A DNA stretch of 64,000 bases from Rhodanobacteraceae bacterium (GCA_016713135.1 JADJPR010000005.1:29407-93406); one strand, 5' to 3'; counted from the stretch's first letter, positions 26,818 to 36,176 are shown. Notes: generated from the letters alone by a model not told the origin. Translations and numbers: made by a program.

Positions 26818-27299
26818 GGGCTGAAAATGTATGAAATTCAACACCTTGGCGCATGTTCGGTGAGAGTTCCGGTCGCCCCTGCCGGTGCGCTTATTCGCGC
26901 ATCGAACTTCTTCGCGACCCGCGCCACTTTTCTTGTCCGCAAAGGACGCAAAGAACGCAAAGGGAGCGAAAGCGGTTTCCGCTCTTCTTTGCGTCCTTTG
27001 CGTCCTTTGCGGACAAACTGCTCTTCAGATCAATGAGTTATCGGATGTTCGGTGAGAGGGGCTGAAAATGTATGAAATTCAACACCTTGGCGCATGTTCG
27101 GTGAGAGTCCCGGTCGCCCCTGGCGGTGCGCTTGTTCGCGCATCGAACTTCTTCGCGACCCGCGCCACTTTTCTTGTCCGCAAAGGACGCAAAGAACGCA
27201 AAGGAAGCGAAAGCGGTTTCCGCTCTTCTTTGCGTCCTTCGCGTCCTTTGCGGACAAACTGCTCTTCAGATCAATGAGTTATCGGATGTTCGGTGAGAG
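26818..27299 (+). repeat. 241-bp tandem duplication carrying TTTGCGTCC repeats (copies 3 and 4)
   Basis: Two near-identical units with a period of 241 bases (GGGCTGAAAATGTATGAAATT begins each; each ends TCGGATGTTCGGTGAGAGG). Each unit contains one TTTGCGTCC inverted repeat (about 26,933-27,018 and 27,174-27,258). Differences are few, so the duplication is recent. A related word (CTCTGCGTCCTCTGCGTCTC) follows at about 27,344. Short frames here are by-products of the repeat. Confidence 0.75.
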
Positions 27300-27399
27300 G
27301 TCGCAAGGCGCACCGGAAACGGGATATCACGCGCTTCCTGCTGCTCTCTGCGTCCTCTGCGTCTCCGCGTTGAACCTGTCCGGTCGGCAGCGCGCCTGC

Positions 27400-28092
27400 T
27401 CAGCACAGGGCGAAGCCCACCGCCGCCCGCGCGTGCAGCGCGGTGGTGTCGAACAGCGGCACCGACGCGTCGGCTGCGGACACCAGCAGCGAGATCTCGG
27501 TGCAGCCGAGGATCACGGCCTGCGCACCCGCCGCCACCAGGTTGCTGATCACCTCCCGGTAGCGCGCTCGCGACTCCTCGCGGATCACGCCCAGGCACAG
27601 CTCCTGGTAGATGATCCGGTTGACGTCCTCGCGCTCCGCCGCGGCGGGAACCAGCACGTCCAGGTCATGACGGTCGATGAGCCTGTCGCGGTAGAACGCC
27701 TCTTCCATCGTGAACCGCGTCCCCAGCAGGCCCACGCGGGTGTGTCCCGCGGCGACGATGGCCGCCGCGGTGGCATCGGCGATGTGCAGCAGCGGGACCG
27801 CCACCGTCGCCTCGATGGCCGCTGCGACCTTGTGCATGGTGTTGGTACACAGCACGATGGCCTCGGCACCGGCGGCCTGCAGCGAGCGCGCCGCATCCGC
27901 CAGCAGTCGGCCCGCCGTGTCCCAGTCGCCGGCGCGCTGGAGCACTTCGATCTCATGGAAGTCCACGCTGTAAAGCACCAGCCTGGCCGAATGCAATCCG
28001 CCCAGCCGCGCCTTCACCGCCTGGTTGATGAGCCGGTAGTAGGACTCGGTGGATTCCCAGCTCATGCCGCCGATCAGGCCGATCAGTTTCAT
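27400..28092 (-). CDS. Aspartate/glutamate racemase family protein
   Basis: Product of 230 aa from ATG 28092 (MKLIGLIGGMSWEST). The two catalytic cysteines of the family are in VLCTNTMHK and LGCTEISLL. Such enzymes interconvert L- and D-aspartate or glutamate without cofactor; the GGMSWEST start is typical of the aspartate racemase branch. It starts four bases downstream of the MAPEG stop, so both are probably one unit. Confidence 0.87.
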   Translation of the reverse strand: MKLIGLIGGMSWESTESYYRLINQAVKARLGGLHSARLVLYSVDFHEIEVLQRAGDWDTAGRLLADAARSLQAAGAEAIVLCTNTMHKVAAAIEATVAVPLLHIADATAAAIVAAGHTRVGLLGTRFTMEEAFYRDRLIDRHDLDVLVPAAAEREDVNRIIYQELCLGVIREESRARYREVISNLVAAGAQAVILGCTEISLLVSAADASVPLFDTTALHARAAVGFALC

Positions 28093-28096
28093 GCGA

Positions 28097-28504
28097 TCAG
28101 GCGCCATGCAGCCCGACGGCCCAGTAGACCGCGATGCCCATCTGCACCGCGAAGGCGGTGAAGCGGGCGGTGACCGCCGCCGGCGAGGTGGATCCCAGGT
28201 GGATCAGCGATTGCACCATCCGCGCGCCGAGGAAGGCATAAGCCAGCGGATCGGTCACGTGGGTCTTGCCCGCGAGCACCGCGACCACCATCAGGCCGCC
28301 GAAGATCGGCAGCCCCTCCACGCAGTTCGCGTGCGCGCGCGCCAGTCGCTGCATGAACGGCGAAAGCGTGGAGTTCTGCGGATCGAAGCCGTTCGCCACC
28401 ACCGCGCCAGTGAGGACCAGCTTGCTGCGAATCGCCTCCATCAGCACCAGCAGGAACAAGGACCAGCAGATGAAGCCGAGCAAGGCGAGCAAGGTGGTGG
28501 ACAA
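28097..28504 (-). CDS. MAPEG family membrane protein
   Basis: Product of 135 aa with four membrane helices (LLALLGFICWSLFLLVLMEA; IFGGLMVVAVLAGKTHV and so on) and MAPEG motifs FMQRLARAHANCVEGLP and LGARMVQSLIHL. Bacterial MAPEG proteins are glutathione-transferase-like or of unknown role. The start is a TTG at 28504, because no ATG lies before the first helix in frame; the long frame upstream is antisense of the MFS gene. Confidence 0.8.
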   Translation of the reverse strand: MSTTLLALLGFICWSLFLLVLMEAIRSKLVLTGAVVANGFDPQNSTLSPFMQRLARAHANCVEGLPIFGGLMVVAVLAGKTHVTDPLAYAFLGARMVQSLIHLGSTSPAAVTARFTAFAVQMGIAVYWAVGLHGA

Positions 28505-28662
28505 TGGAGGGGCTCCAGGGCGAAGGGGAAACAGCCGCGAGTGCGCCCGCGCGCAGACGGTGACCCAGTCACTCCAGGCGGGGGGCAGCCCCGCGAGTGT
28601 ATGGGCGGCCTGCATGGCCCGGCAATGCGCGCCGAAGCGGTCGCCACCGGGGTGACCGGGGC

Positions 28663-30036
28663 TTACGCCGGGACGGAGACCGCCCGCGGCACCGTTCGTG
28701 CGCTGAGCACGCGCGCCAGCATCGCCAGCGCCGCAGCGCCGCCAAAGACCGCCACGAAAGCGGCCGCCGGCGAAGAGTCGCGCAGCGCCACGAACAGCGC
28801 GCCCACCAGCGCCAACGCGGCGGTGGTCGCCAGCGCATCGGCCAGTTGCAGCGCCGAGCTGTGGCGGCCCTGTTCGTGCTCCGGGGACAGTGTCAGCAGC
28901 AGCACCGACAGCGACGGAAAGGCCAGCCCGATACCGAGGCCCACCAGCGCCCAAGCCAGCACCGCCCAGGTGGCCTGCCCCAGCCCGGCAAGCACCGCCA
29001 ACAGCGCCAACGCCGTTGTCAGCAGCGCCAGGCCCGCGGCCAGCACCCGCTGGCGCGCGCGCGTGTCGCGCACGCGCCCCTGGCAATGGCTGCCGATGCT
29101 CCAGCAGAGCGCGCCAGCGGTCAGCGCGAAGCCCGCCGCCTGGTGACTCCAGCCCTGCTGCAGGTTCAGCCACAGCGGCAGGAAAGCCTCGGCGGCGAAG
29201 AAAGCGCCCGCCACCAGTCCCCGCAGGGCGATCACACTGGGCAGGCCGCGCGCCGCCCGGAGTGTGCCGTGCGGCAGCAGCCGCGCGCTGGCCACACTCA
29301 GGACCACCAGCGCCGAGAGCACCGACCATGGCGACGCAGTACCTGACGCGCTGGCCAGTTCATGCAGGGCCAGCGCCGCCAGCGCCGCCACCACCGCAGC
29401 GGCGATCGGCGGCGACCCGCCCGAGGCTGCCCGTGCCGGCGGCCCCAGGCGCCGCGCAGCCGGCAGCACCGCAGCCGCCACGGGAGGCAGTGCCAGCAGC
29501 GCAGACAGGAAGACCCAGGGCCAACCCAGCAGGTCCACCAACATCGCCGCCACTGCCGGGCCCACCAGTGCCGGGATCACCCACGCCGCCGAAAACATGG
29601 CGAACAGCCGCGGCCGCAGGGCGGGCGGATACAGCCGGCCGACGACGACGTACAGCGTCACGCCCAACGCCCCGCTGCCCAGCCCCTGCAGCACGCGCCC
29701 GGCGATCAGCATCGGCATCGAAGTTGCGATGGCTGCCAGCAGCAATCCGCAAGCGAACAGCGCCAGACCAACCGCAGTCGCCCGGCCGGGACCGCGCCGG
29801 TCGCAGTCCGTTCCGGCCGCCACCATCCCGATCACGCTGGTTGCCAGGGTCGCGCCGAAGGCGAGCGCATAGCGATCCAGTCCCGCGAGCGCAGCGGCGA
29901 TGGCCGGCATCGCCGTGGCCACGGCCATTGCCTCGAATGCCAACAGCGACACCAGCACCAGCGCTGCCAGCGACACCGCCCTGAGCCCCGGCGCGAACAG
30001 CCCCGGTTCCGTCTCCACTGCCATGCTCGTGTCCAT
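28663..30036 (-). CDS. MFS drug-efflux-type transporter
   Basis: Product of 457 aa from ATG 30036, which is preceded by AGGAGG. About 12-14 hydrophobic helices; loop between helices 2 and 3 reads AAGTDCDRRGPGRATAVG (family motif A) and motif-like IAGRVLQGLGSGALG follows. It fits the DHA drug:proton antiporters. It is divergent from soxR with a SoxR box between the two genes, so it is probably induced by redox-cycling compounds and exports them. Substrate unknown. Confidence 0.85.
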   Translation of the reverse strand: MDTSMAVETEPGLFAPGLRAVSLAALVLVSLLAFEAMAVATAMPAIAAALAGLDRYALAFGATLATSVIGMVAAGTDCDRRGPGRATAVGLALFACGLLLAAIATSMPMLIAGRVLQGLGSGALGVTLYVVVGRLYPPALRPRLFAMFSAAWVIPALVGPAVAAMLVDLLGWPWVFLSALLALPPVAAAVLPAARRLGPPARAASGGSPPIAAAVVAALAALALHELASASGTASPWSVLSALVVLSVASARLLPHGTLRAARGLPSVIALRGLVAGAFFAAEAFLPLWLNLQQGWSHQAAGFALTAGALCWSIGSHCQGRVRDTRARQRVLAAGLALLTTALALLAVLAGLGQATWAVLAWALVGLGIGLAFPSLSVLLLTLSPEHEQGRHSSALQLADALATTAALALVGALFVALRDSSPAAAFVAVFGGAAALAMLARVLSARTVPRAVSVPA

Positions 30037-30070
30037 CTTGCCTCCTGCGTCGGGAGGCAGGACCATAAAA

Positions 30071-30088
30071 GCTCAGGTCAACTTGAGG
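30071..30088. promoter_or_regulatory. Putative SoxR box
   Basis: GCTCAGGTCAACTTGAGG; on the other strand CCTCAAGTTGACCTGAGC, which differs little from the enterobacterial SoxR operator CCTCAAGTTAACTTGAGG. It lies between the divergent MFS gene (start 30036) and soxR (start 30096), as expected for a SoxR-controlled promoter. Confidence 0.75.
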
Positions 30089-30095
30089 TCAAGCG

Positions 30096-30524
30096 ATGGA
30101 TCTGGCGATCGGCGACGTGGCCCGCCGCAGCGGCGTGGCGGTGTCCACCCTGCACTACTACGAGGCGCGCGGCCTGATCGCCGCGCAGCGCAGCGGCGGC
30201 AACCAGCGTCGTTATGCGCGCGACGTGTTGCGCCGGATCGCGTTCATCCGCGCGGCGCAACAGGTAGGCATCGGCCTCGACGAGATCGGCGCAGCGCTCG
30301 CCGAGCTGCCGCAACAGCGCACGCCAAACAAGACCGACTGGGCGCGCCTGTCGGCGGCCTGGCGCGAGCGTCTGGACCAACGCATCGCGGCCCTCATGCA
30401 GTTGCGCGATACCCTGGGCAACTGCATCGGCTGCGGCTGCCTGTCGCTACGCGCCTGCCGGCTGTACAACCCCGCCGACGAACTGGCACAGCGGGGTCCT
30501 GGCGCACGCCGCTGGCTACGCTGA
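30096..30524 (+). CDS. soxR: Redox-sensitive transcriptional activator SoxR
   Basis: Product of 142 aa, MerR family: N-terminal winged helix (AIGDVARRSGVAVSTLHYYEARG), dimer helix, and the [2Fe-2S] ligand motif C-x2-C-x-C-x5-C (Cys110, 113, 115, 121; CIGCGCLSLRAC). Oxidation of the cluster turns it into an activator. A SoxR box lies just upstream between it and the divergent MFS transporter, which is a usual SoxR target type outside enterics. Confidence 0.95.
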   Translation: MDLAIGDVARRSGVAVSTLHYYEARGLIAAQRSGGNQRRYARDVLRRIAFIRAAQQVGIGLDEIGAALAELPQQRTPNKTDWARLSAAWRERLDQRIAALMQLRDTLGNCIGCGCLSLRACRLYNPADELAQRGPGARRWLR

Positions 30525-30567
30525 GGACAGGCGACACACGATGCCGGGGCGCCGGTCCCGCCTTCGC

Positions 30568-30954
30568 TCACGGCACCGTCGCGTACTGCGGCAACCCGTC
30601 GCAGATCTCGTAGTAGTCGCCCTTTTCGGACACGAAGACGTGCAACTCGGTGTGGGTGCCGGTGGGGCCGTCGAAGGCGCCCATGGCGATGCCGATCCAG
30701 TCGCGCGCCGGGGGATCGAAGAACATCGAGCACCCGCAGTGCCTGCAGAATCCGCGGCGGACCTTGGCCGAGGATGCGTACCAGCTGAGCGCATCCGCGC
30801 CAGTGATGGTGAGGGCTGACTTGGGCACGTCGGTGGATACGAAATAGTGCCCGGAGGATTTGCGGCAGGCGCGACAGTGACAGGCATCGGGTGGCTTCAA
30901 GTCGCCAACGACGCTGAAGCGGACAGCGCCGCACAAGCAGGATCCGGTGTGCAT
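30568..30954 (-). CDS. GFA family (glutathione-dependent formaldehyde-activating-like) protein
   Basis: Product of 128 aa from ATG 30954, which follows GGAG. Zinc cysteines of the family are present: GSCLCGAVRF, CHCRACRKSSG and FCRHCGCSMF. GFA proteins bind zinc and glutathione adducts; the exact reaction of this member is unknown. It is downstream of and close to the DUF4256 gene and converges with soxR. Confidence 0.88.
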   Translation of the reverse strand: MHTGSCLCGAVRFSVVGDLKPPDACHCRACRKSSGHYFVSTDVPKSALTITGADALSWYASSAKVRRGFCRHCGCSMFFDPPARDWIGIAMGAFDGPTGTHTELHVFVSEKGDYYEICDGLPQYATVP

Positions 30955-30976
30955 CGATCTCTCCTCGCAGGGCGTT

Positions 30977-31516
30977 TCAGACACGCAGGCAGCCGCGGAA
31001 ACCGCGCGCGGCGTAATAGGACTGCGCGCCGTTGTGGTAGGTGAACACGCTGTCGTAGCGGCGGTCGCAGAACAGCGCGCCGCCGAGCGCGCGGATCGAC
31101 GCGGGAGTCGCGATCCAGCTCGACGTCTTCAGGTCGAATTCGCCGCAAGCCTGCAGCGCGCGGTACTGCGCCTCGGTCAGCAGTTCGATGCCGATCCCGG
31201 CCGCCATGCCCAACGCGCTGCCCGCCGGCTTGTTCTCCTTGCGCGCCGCCAGCGCGGCCTCGTCGAAGCACAGGCTGCGGCGGCCGGCCGGGCTCTCCGC
31301 CGAGCAATCGACGAAACACAGATGCCCGTCCTCGAAGCCACCGACCAGGTCCGGCTCGCCGCCGGTGTCCTCCATCCGCGCCAGCACCGGCAGCGCCAGT
31401 GGGCGTGCATCCAGGTGCGCCTGCACGCTCGTCCAGTCCAATCCCGGGTGGCGCTCTGGATGCTGCCGGAAGCGGCGAGTCAGGGTTTGCAGCAGGTCGT
31501 TGAATGCGGCGGTCAT
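30977..31516 (-). CDS. DUF4256 domain protein
   Basis: Product of 179 aa with the DUF4256 pattern: FDLKTSSWIATPASIRALGG, then a segment with DRRYDSVFTYHNGAQSYYA. Cytoplasmic, function unknown. It lies 22 bases upstream of the GFA gene and 72 bases after the peptidase gene stop, so it may be read with the latter operon. Confidence 0.82.
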   Translation of the reverse strand: MTAAFNDLLQTLTRRFRQHPERHPGLDWTSVQAHLDARPLALPVLARMEDTGGEPDLVGGFEDGHLCFVDCSAESPAGRRSLCFDEAALAARKENKPAGSALGMAAGIGIELLTEAQYRALQACGEFDLKTSSWIATPASIRALGGALFCDRRYDSVFTYHNGAQSYYAARGFRGCLRV

Positions 31517-31588
31517 CGGAGCGGACGCTGGCGGCGGCAGCGCCCACCATCGCGGCGGGCGCGGCGCCGCGCAAGTGCCGCCAGCAGG

Positions 31589-33490
31589 TCAGGGTGCTGG
31601 CCGGAAATGCCGCTTCAGGTAGTCGTCGACGGCCGGATCAGCCGGCGCGGGTTCGGCCAACTGCAGGTGCTGGTGCAGCATCTGCTCGATCAGGAACAGA
31701 TGCGCCTCGCGCGCGGTGTCGTCGCGCTGGCGGTGGCCGGCGTTGGGATCGATCAACAGTGCCAGCGACTTGCCGGCCAGCCGGGCGCGTGCGGCGTACT
31801 CAATGACGCCGGCAATGCCCACGCGCTGATCGGCGCCCCCGGCCACCACCAGCACGGGCCGGCGCAGTTGCGCCACATTGGCCAGCGGAGATTGCGCGCT
31901 CAGCCGCGCCATCTGTGCCGGGTCGGCGACATCCAGGTCGAGCATGCGCAGCCAGTCGGCCATCGGCACATAGCGCTCCAGCGCCAGGGACTCCGCATTG
32001 CGCAGCACCCAGCGCAGGGTCCAGGCGAAATCCGGCGGCGGCACGAAGGCAACCGCCATGCGGTAGAGCTCGGGCGAATGGGTGACGCCCTGAAGTGCCA
32101 CGTAGCCGCCAAAGGACGCGCCAACGAGCGCCACTCGCTGCGGATCGCCGATGCCGGCGGCGAGCAGGGCGCGCACACCATCGTCGATGTCCTGCTGCAC
32201 CCGGCCGTGGCCGAAGTCTCCGCGCGCAGCCCGCAGGTAGGCCTGGCCGTGCCCGGTGGATCCGCGATGGTTGGGCGCAAACACGATGGCGCCCCGGCTG
32301 GCGATGAACTGCGCCAGCGGATGGTAGCCCGGCTGCCAGTGACTCCAGGGCCCGCCATGCGCCAGCACCACCAGCGGTATCCCTCGCGGATCGCCTGCCG
32401 GGCGGAGGAGGAAACCATGCAGGCGCATGCCATCACTGGCGGTCCAGGCGTGGGCCTCAGGCCGCAAGCCCGGGCGCGCCGTCCCGGCGCGCTCCTGCAG
32501 GACCAGGCGCAGTTCCCCGGTGCGCGGATCGTAGCTGTGCCAGCGCGCGAAAGGCTGGTCCAGGGGACGCTCTTCGACCAGCCAGCGCGCCGTGCCGACC
32601 TGCGGACGCAGTGCGCTGTCCGGAAAGCTGCGCTGCAGATGCGCCACGGCCGCATGATCGCGTGGATCGATTGCCGCGATCTGTGCCCGGGTGCTGCGAT
32701 ATCCCGCAATCCGCGGTCGCCCGCTGGCATCGCTCTCGATGAAGTCCAGGTCCGCCTCACCCAGCGGATCGCGCGCCACGGTGCTGAATCCGCCCTTCCC
32801 CAGCTTCACGATCCGCGCCAGGCCGGCGGGGTCTCCGATGGGCGAGTCGGTGCGCAGCCAGAGCGCGCCGCCCACCTCTGCGAGCGGCGTGCAGCGCACC
32901 AGTCCCGGGCAGTGCAGCAGCGCCTCGCCAGTGCCCGCCTGGCGCAACACCAGCGCCTGGTCCTCCAGCCGTTGCAGCCAGCGCAAGCGTCCTTGCGCAT
33001 CCAGTGCATGGCCCGTGATGCGGCGATCGTCCTCGTGCAGGGTGACCGGCGGCGCCCCCACGGCCAGCCGCTGGACGCGCCAGCGGGTGGCCCGCGGATC
33101 GTCCGCTGCGGTCAGGATCAGCGCTGCATCCTGGCTCGGGTCCACCCGCCACTCGCTGCGCTCGGGCAGCTTCGCCAGCAAGCCGGAGCCCGCCTGCCCC
33201 TCCAGCGCCAGCGCTTGGATCTGCCCGGGGCCGGCCAGCAGCAGCCAGCGGCCGTCGCGGGTGAATGCCAGCTCGCGCGCGCTGGTGTGCACCATCAGCC
33301 TTCGCGGCGCCGGCGCATCCAGCGCCTGCAGCCAGAGCGCGCGACGGGTGCCCTCCTCTGCCAGCCAGGCCCAACGCTCACCCGACGGCGCCAGCGTGAC
33401 GGCGGATACCTCGGCGTGTTGCAGGAACTGACTGCGCGGCGGCAGCGCAGTCGCTCCCAGACAGACCAGGCCAGCCATCCATCCGATCAT
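31589..33490 (-). CDS. S9 prolyl-oligopeptidase family serine peptidase
   Basis: Product of 633 aa from ATG 33490. A short hydrophobic start (MIGWMAGLVCLGATAL) is a signal peptide or anchor. A seven-blade propeller region follows (about 25-380), then the alpha/beta hydrolase domain with the nucleophile in VGASFGGYVALQG, Asp in VAGGADQRV and His in NAGHRQRDD. S9 enzymes cleave short peptides, often after proline or as acylaminoacyl peptidases. It overlaps the permease gene by ATGA as the last gene of a four-gene unit with ABC and GntR proteins, so peptide processing tied to transport is likely. Confidence 0.85.
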   Translation of the reverse strand: MIGWMAGLVCLGATALPPRSQFLQHAEVSAVTLAPSGERWAWLAEEGTRRALWLQALDAPAPRRLMVHTSARELAFTRDGRWLLLAGPGQIQALALEGQAGSGLLAKLPERSEWRVDPSQDAALILTAADDPRATRWRVQRLAVGAPPVTLHEDDRRITGHALDAQGRLRWLQRLEDQALVLRQAGTGEALLHCPGLVRCTPLAEVGGALWLRTDSPIGDPAGLARIVKLGKGGFSTVARDPLGEADLDFIESDASGRPRIAGYRSTRAQIAAIDPRDHAAVAHLQRSFPDSALRPQVGTARWLVEERPLDQPFARWHSYDPRTGELRLVLQERAGTARPGLRPEAHAWTASDGMRLHGFLLRPAGDPRGIPLVVLAHGGPWSHWQPGYHPLAQFIASRGAIVFAPNHRGSTGHGQAYLRAARGDFGHGRVQQDIDDGVRALLAAGIGDPQRVALVGASFGGYVALQGVTHSPELYRMAVAFVPPPDFAWTLRWVLRNAESLALERYVPMADWLRMLDLDVADPAQMARLSAQSPLANVAQLRRPVLVVAGGADQRVGIAGVIEYAARARLAGKSLALLIDPNAGHRQRDDTAREAHLFLIEQMLHQHLQLAEPAPADPAVDDYLKRHFRPAP

Positions 33491-35274
33491 GCGCGCGGGC
33501 TCCGGCGCGAGGGCTCGATCAGCCACAGCGCTGCCAGCATCGGCAGTCCGCCCAGGCCAGCGGCTGCCACCCACCCGAGCCGCGGCGCCCCGTTGGCGCG
33601 GCGCCAGCGCCACCACGCCAGGGCAAGCGCCAGCAGATGCAGCAGGCCCGCCAGCCACCACACCGGGCGCGGCACCGCGCCGGGAGTGGTGGCATCCAGC
33701 GCCAGCGGCGGTCCGGGCCAGGCCTGCGCGGCTTCGCGCAGGGCGTACAGCGGGGGCGAGAACCACAGCCCCTGGTAGCGGTAGAGCCAGCCGAAATCGT
33801 GCGCCAGCGCGCGCCGCGCCACCAGCTCCACACGTCCGTCACTGCGCAGGATCTCGGCCGTCTGGAATGGCGGCGTGCCTTCCGGCAGATGCGCCCGCGC
33901 TGCGTAGGTGGCGACTACCAGGTAACCGTCCAGCAGTTCGATCATGTCCACATTCGACAGATCCCCCAGCCGCCCCTGGAAAGCCAGCCTGGCGCGCGGC
34001 TGCACCGGGTCGCGGTGGGCGAGGAAGGGGCGCGAATCGTAGATGTACAGCGCCAGATGACTGATCACCGCCAGCGACTCGCCCACCGGCGCAAGTCCGA
34101 GCACCGGCTCGCCCGGCGGCAGTTGCAGCCGCAGGCTCAGGCTGCGGGTCTCGCTCTGGTACTGGTAGGCGCTGCCGAAAGCGAGCAACAAGCGATCCCC
34201 GGCTTGCATGCCGGGCAGGCGTCCGAGCGCCAGCGGCGGCGCCGGAAAGCGCAGCGCCAGGCCCTCCGCCGGCTTGCCATCGCGAATCTGCAGTGCATGC
34301 AGGCGTGCATCGTCGTGGCTGTAGACATAGCGCAGGCCGCGCGGATCGTCGTCGAACTCCATCGGCATCACATTGGACAGCTCCTGCGGCTGGGGCAGGC
34401 GCGAGAACTGCACGCGGGGACTCACCGGCTCGGACAGGGCGACTTGCTCGGCCAACAGCGCGGCATCCGGATGCGCGCTGCTGGCCAGCGCCGCGCGCAT
34501 ACGCTCGCTCGCAGTGGCTTTCTCCATGGCGTGGTGGCCCGCGGGCGGTGGCTCACTGTTGTTGGGGTGCGTGCCCCATGCAATCCAGCCCACTTCCACT
34601 ATCGCGAAGGCGACCAGTCCAGCCAGGTACAGGCCCATCGCCAACGGTAAGGCGATCGCGGTCAGGTGGCGCGCGGGCGGCGCCTCATCGCGGTTCGCGC
34701 GGAACCCGGCCAGCACCATCCAGCCCGCCCACAGCATGGCCACGGCCTGCAGCCCCAGCGCTTGCGCGCCGCTCGCACGCGCATTGATCAACCAGAACAG
34801 CAGGACCAGGCCGGTGGCCGCCAGCACCCGGCGCGACAGCGCAGCGTAGACCCCGCCGAAGTAGGCACAGGCGGCGATCTGCCAGCCCGCCAGCGCCAGC
34901 ATCCAGTGGCGCAAGTCCACCACCCGCGCCGTCAGCTGCGATTGCCACATCGCCGTGAGCACCAGCGGCAGCGCGATCATCAGCAGCAGGCCGAGCAAGC
35001 CGGCGCCGAGCAGCGCGCGGGCGATGGCCAACGGCGCCTGCGGGCGGTGGATCAGGCTGAGCCATGTATTCGGGCGCGCATAGCCGTGGAACTGGCCGAT
35101 GCCCAGCAGCGCCCCGGTCAGCGCGTACACCGCGGCAAAACTCCAGTGCGCTGCCAAGGTCAGCTGCCCGAGGTCCAGCATGCGCGAGAGGAACATCAGC
35201 GCACCCAGGTGCACCAAGGCCACCAACACGGCAGGCAGGGCCAGACGGCCCCATTCGGCGCGGAACAGCGTCAT
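33487..35274 (-). CDS. ABC transporter membrane subunit-like protein with large extracytoplasmic domain
   Basis: Product of 595 aa. Residues 1-230 contain about six membrane helices (LALPAVLVALVHLGALMFLS; ALLGAGLLGLLLMIALPLVL); the middle 280 residues are soluble and strand-rich (YVYSHDDARLHALQIRDGKPAE; LALYIYDSRPF), possibly propeller-like; two helices close the protein (WWLAGLLHLLALALAWW). The neighbour is the ABC ATPase, so this is its likely permease partner, though the sequence is not a standard permease. Overlaps both neighbours by ATGA. Confidence 0.68.
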   Translation of the reverse strand: MTLFRAEWGRLALPAVLVALVHLGALMFLSRMLDLGQLTLAAHWSFAAVYALTGALLGIGQFHGYARPNTWLSLIHRPQAPLAIARALLGAGLLGLLLMIALPLVLTAMWQSQLTARVVDLRHWMLALAGWQIAACAYFGGVYAALSRRVLAATGLVLLFWLINARASGAQALGLQAVAMLWAGWMVLAGFRANRDEAPPARHLTAIALPLAMGLYLAGLVAFAIVEVGWIAWGTHPNNSEPPPAGHHAMEKATASERMRAALASSAHPDAALLAEQVALSEPVSPRVQFSRLPQPQELSNVMPMEFDDDPRGLRYVYSHDDARLHALQIRDGKPAEGLALRFPAPPLALGRLPGMQAGDRLLLAFGSAYQYQSETRSLSLRLQLPPGEPVLGLAPVGESLAVISHLALYIYDSRPFLAHRDPVQPRARLAFQGRLGDLSNVDMIELLDGYLVVATYAARAHLPEGTPPFQTAEILRSDGRVELVARRALAHDFGWLYRYQGLWFSPPLYALREAAQAWPGPPLALDATTPGAVPRPVWWLAGLLHLLALALAWWRWRRANGAPRLGWVAAAGLGGLPMLAALWLIEPSRRSPRA

Positions 35275-36176
35275 GGCACGCTCCGGTTGGGGCTGGCATG
35301 GTTGCGCGCGAGGAAGGCATTGACTGCGCGATCCAGGCTGACCGGCATGCGGCGCACGGTGCGCGCACCGGCGGCCTGCAGGAATCCAGCAAAGTCATCG
35401 CCCTGGTCCAACACGTAGTAGTGGTGCAGCCCGTCCAGCTTCTGCCGCATCAGGAAGCCTGGAATGGCCTGGGGATCCGGCCCGCGGAAGGGAATGTCGC
35501 TGATCCAGTGGCTGACCCGCGCGCAGAAATCGTCTGGCGCGCAATGGCTCATCAGCCGCCCACGCTCCATGACGATCAGGTCATCCGCAATGCGCTCGAT
35601 CTCCTCCATCTGGTGCGAGCAGTAGATCACCGTGCAGTGCTCGCTGCGGTTGCTGTACATCAGCGCTTCCAGGAAAGCGCGTTTGGCAACCACATCCAGC
35701 CCCAGCGTCGGCTCGTCCAGAATCAGCAATTGGGGTGCTTGCGCCAGCGCCAGCGCCAGGTTCAGCCCGGCGCGCTCGCCGCGGGAAAGCTCGCGCACGC
35801 GCTGGGAGGGCAGCACCTGGAAGTGGCCAATGACCTCGCCGAAGGTGGCATCGTCCCAGCGTGGATATTCATGCTGGCGCAGGGACTTCAGCGCCGCCAC
35901 GCGCATCCATTCCGGAAGCGTGTGTTCTTCGTTGACGTAGCCGATCAGCGCGCGGTCCTGCGGTGCGAGCGCGCTGCTGTCGCGACCCAGCACGCGCGCC
36001 GAGCCCGCACTTGGGCTCATGAAGCCGAGCAGGATGCGGAACAGGGTGGACTTGCCGGCGCCATTGGCACCCACCAGCGCATGGATGCGGCCGCCGTCCA
36101 CCTGCAGGTCCAGTTGGTCCAGCGCCAGCTTGCTGCCAAAGCGCATGCTGAGCCCGGTGGTCTCGATGGCGTTCAT
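35271..36176 (-). CDS. ABC transporter ATP-binding protein
   Basis: Product of 301 aa from ATG 36176. Walker A GANGAGKST, signature LSRGE, Walker B LLILDEPTLGLD and the switch His (YCSHQMEE) are all present. The type is that of YtrB/CcmA-like exporters or antibiotic/peptide ABC systems. It overlaps the GntR gene (upstream) and the permease gene (downstream) by ATGA. Confidence 0.9.
   Translation of the reverse strand: MNAIETTGLSMRFGSKLALDQLDLQVDGGRIHALVGANGAGKSTLFRILLGFMSPSAGSARVLGRDSSALAPQDRALIGYVNEEHTLPEWMRVAALKSLRQHEYPRWDDATFGEVIGHFQVLPSQRVRELSRGERAGLNLALALAQAPQLLILDEPTLGLDVVAKRAFLEALMYSNRSEHCTVIYCSHQMEEIERIADDLIVMERGRLMSHCAPDDFCARVSHWISDIPFRGPDPQAIPGFLMRQKLDGLHHYYVLDQGDDFAGFLQAAGARTVRRMPVSLDRAVNAFLARNHASPNRSVP

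Noticed and set aside
26548..27277. Small frames in the TTTGCGTCC repeats
   Set aside because: Duplicated by the tandem repeat and composed of the word RKGRKERKG; no start signal and no family.
30947..33778. Plus-strand frame of 943 codons
   Set aside because: Antisense of DUF4256 and the S9 peptidase.
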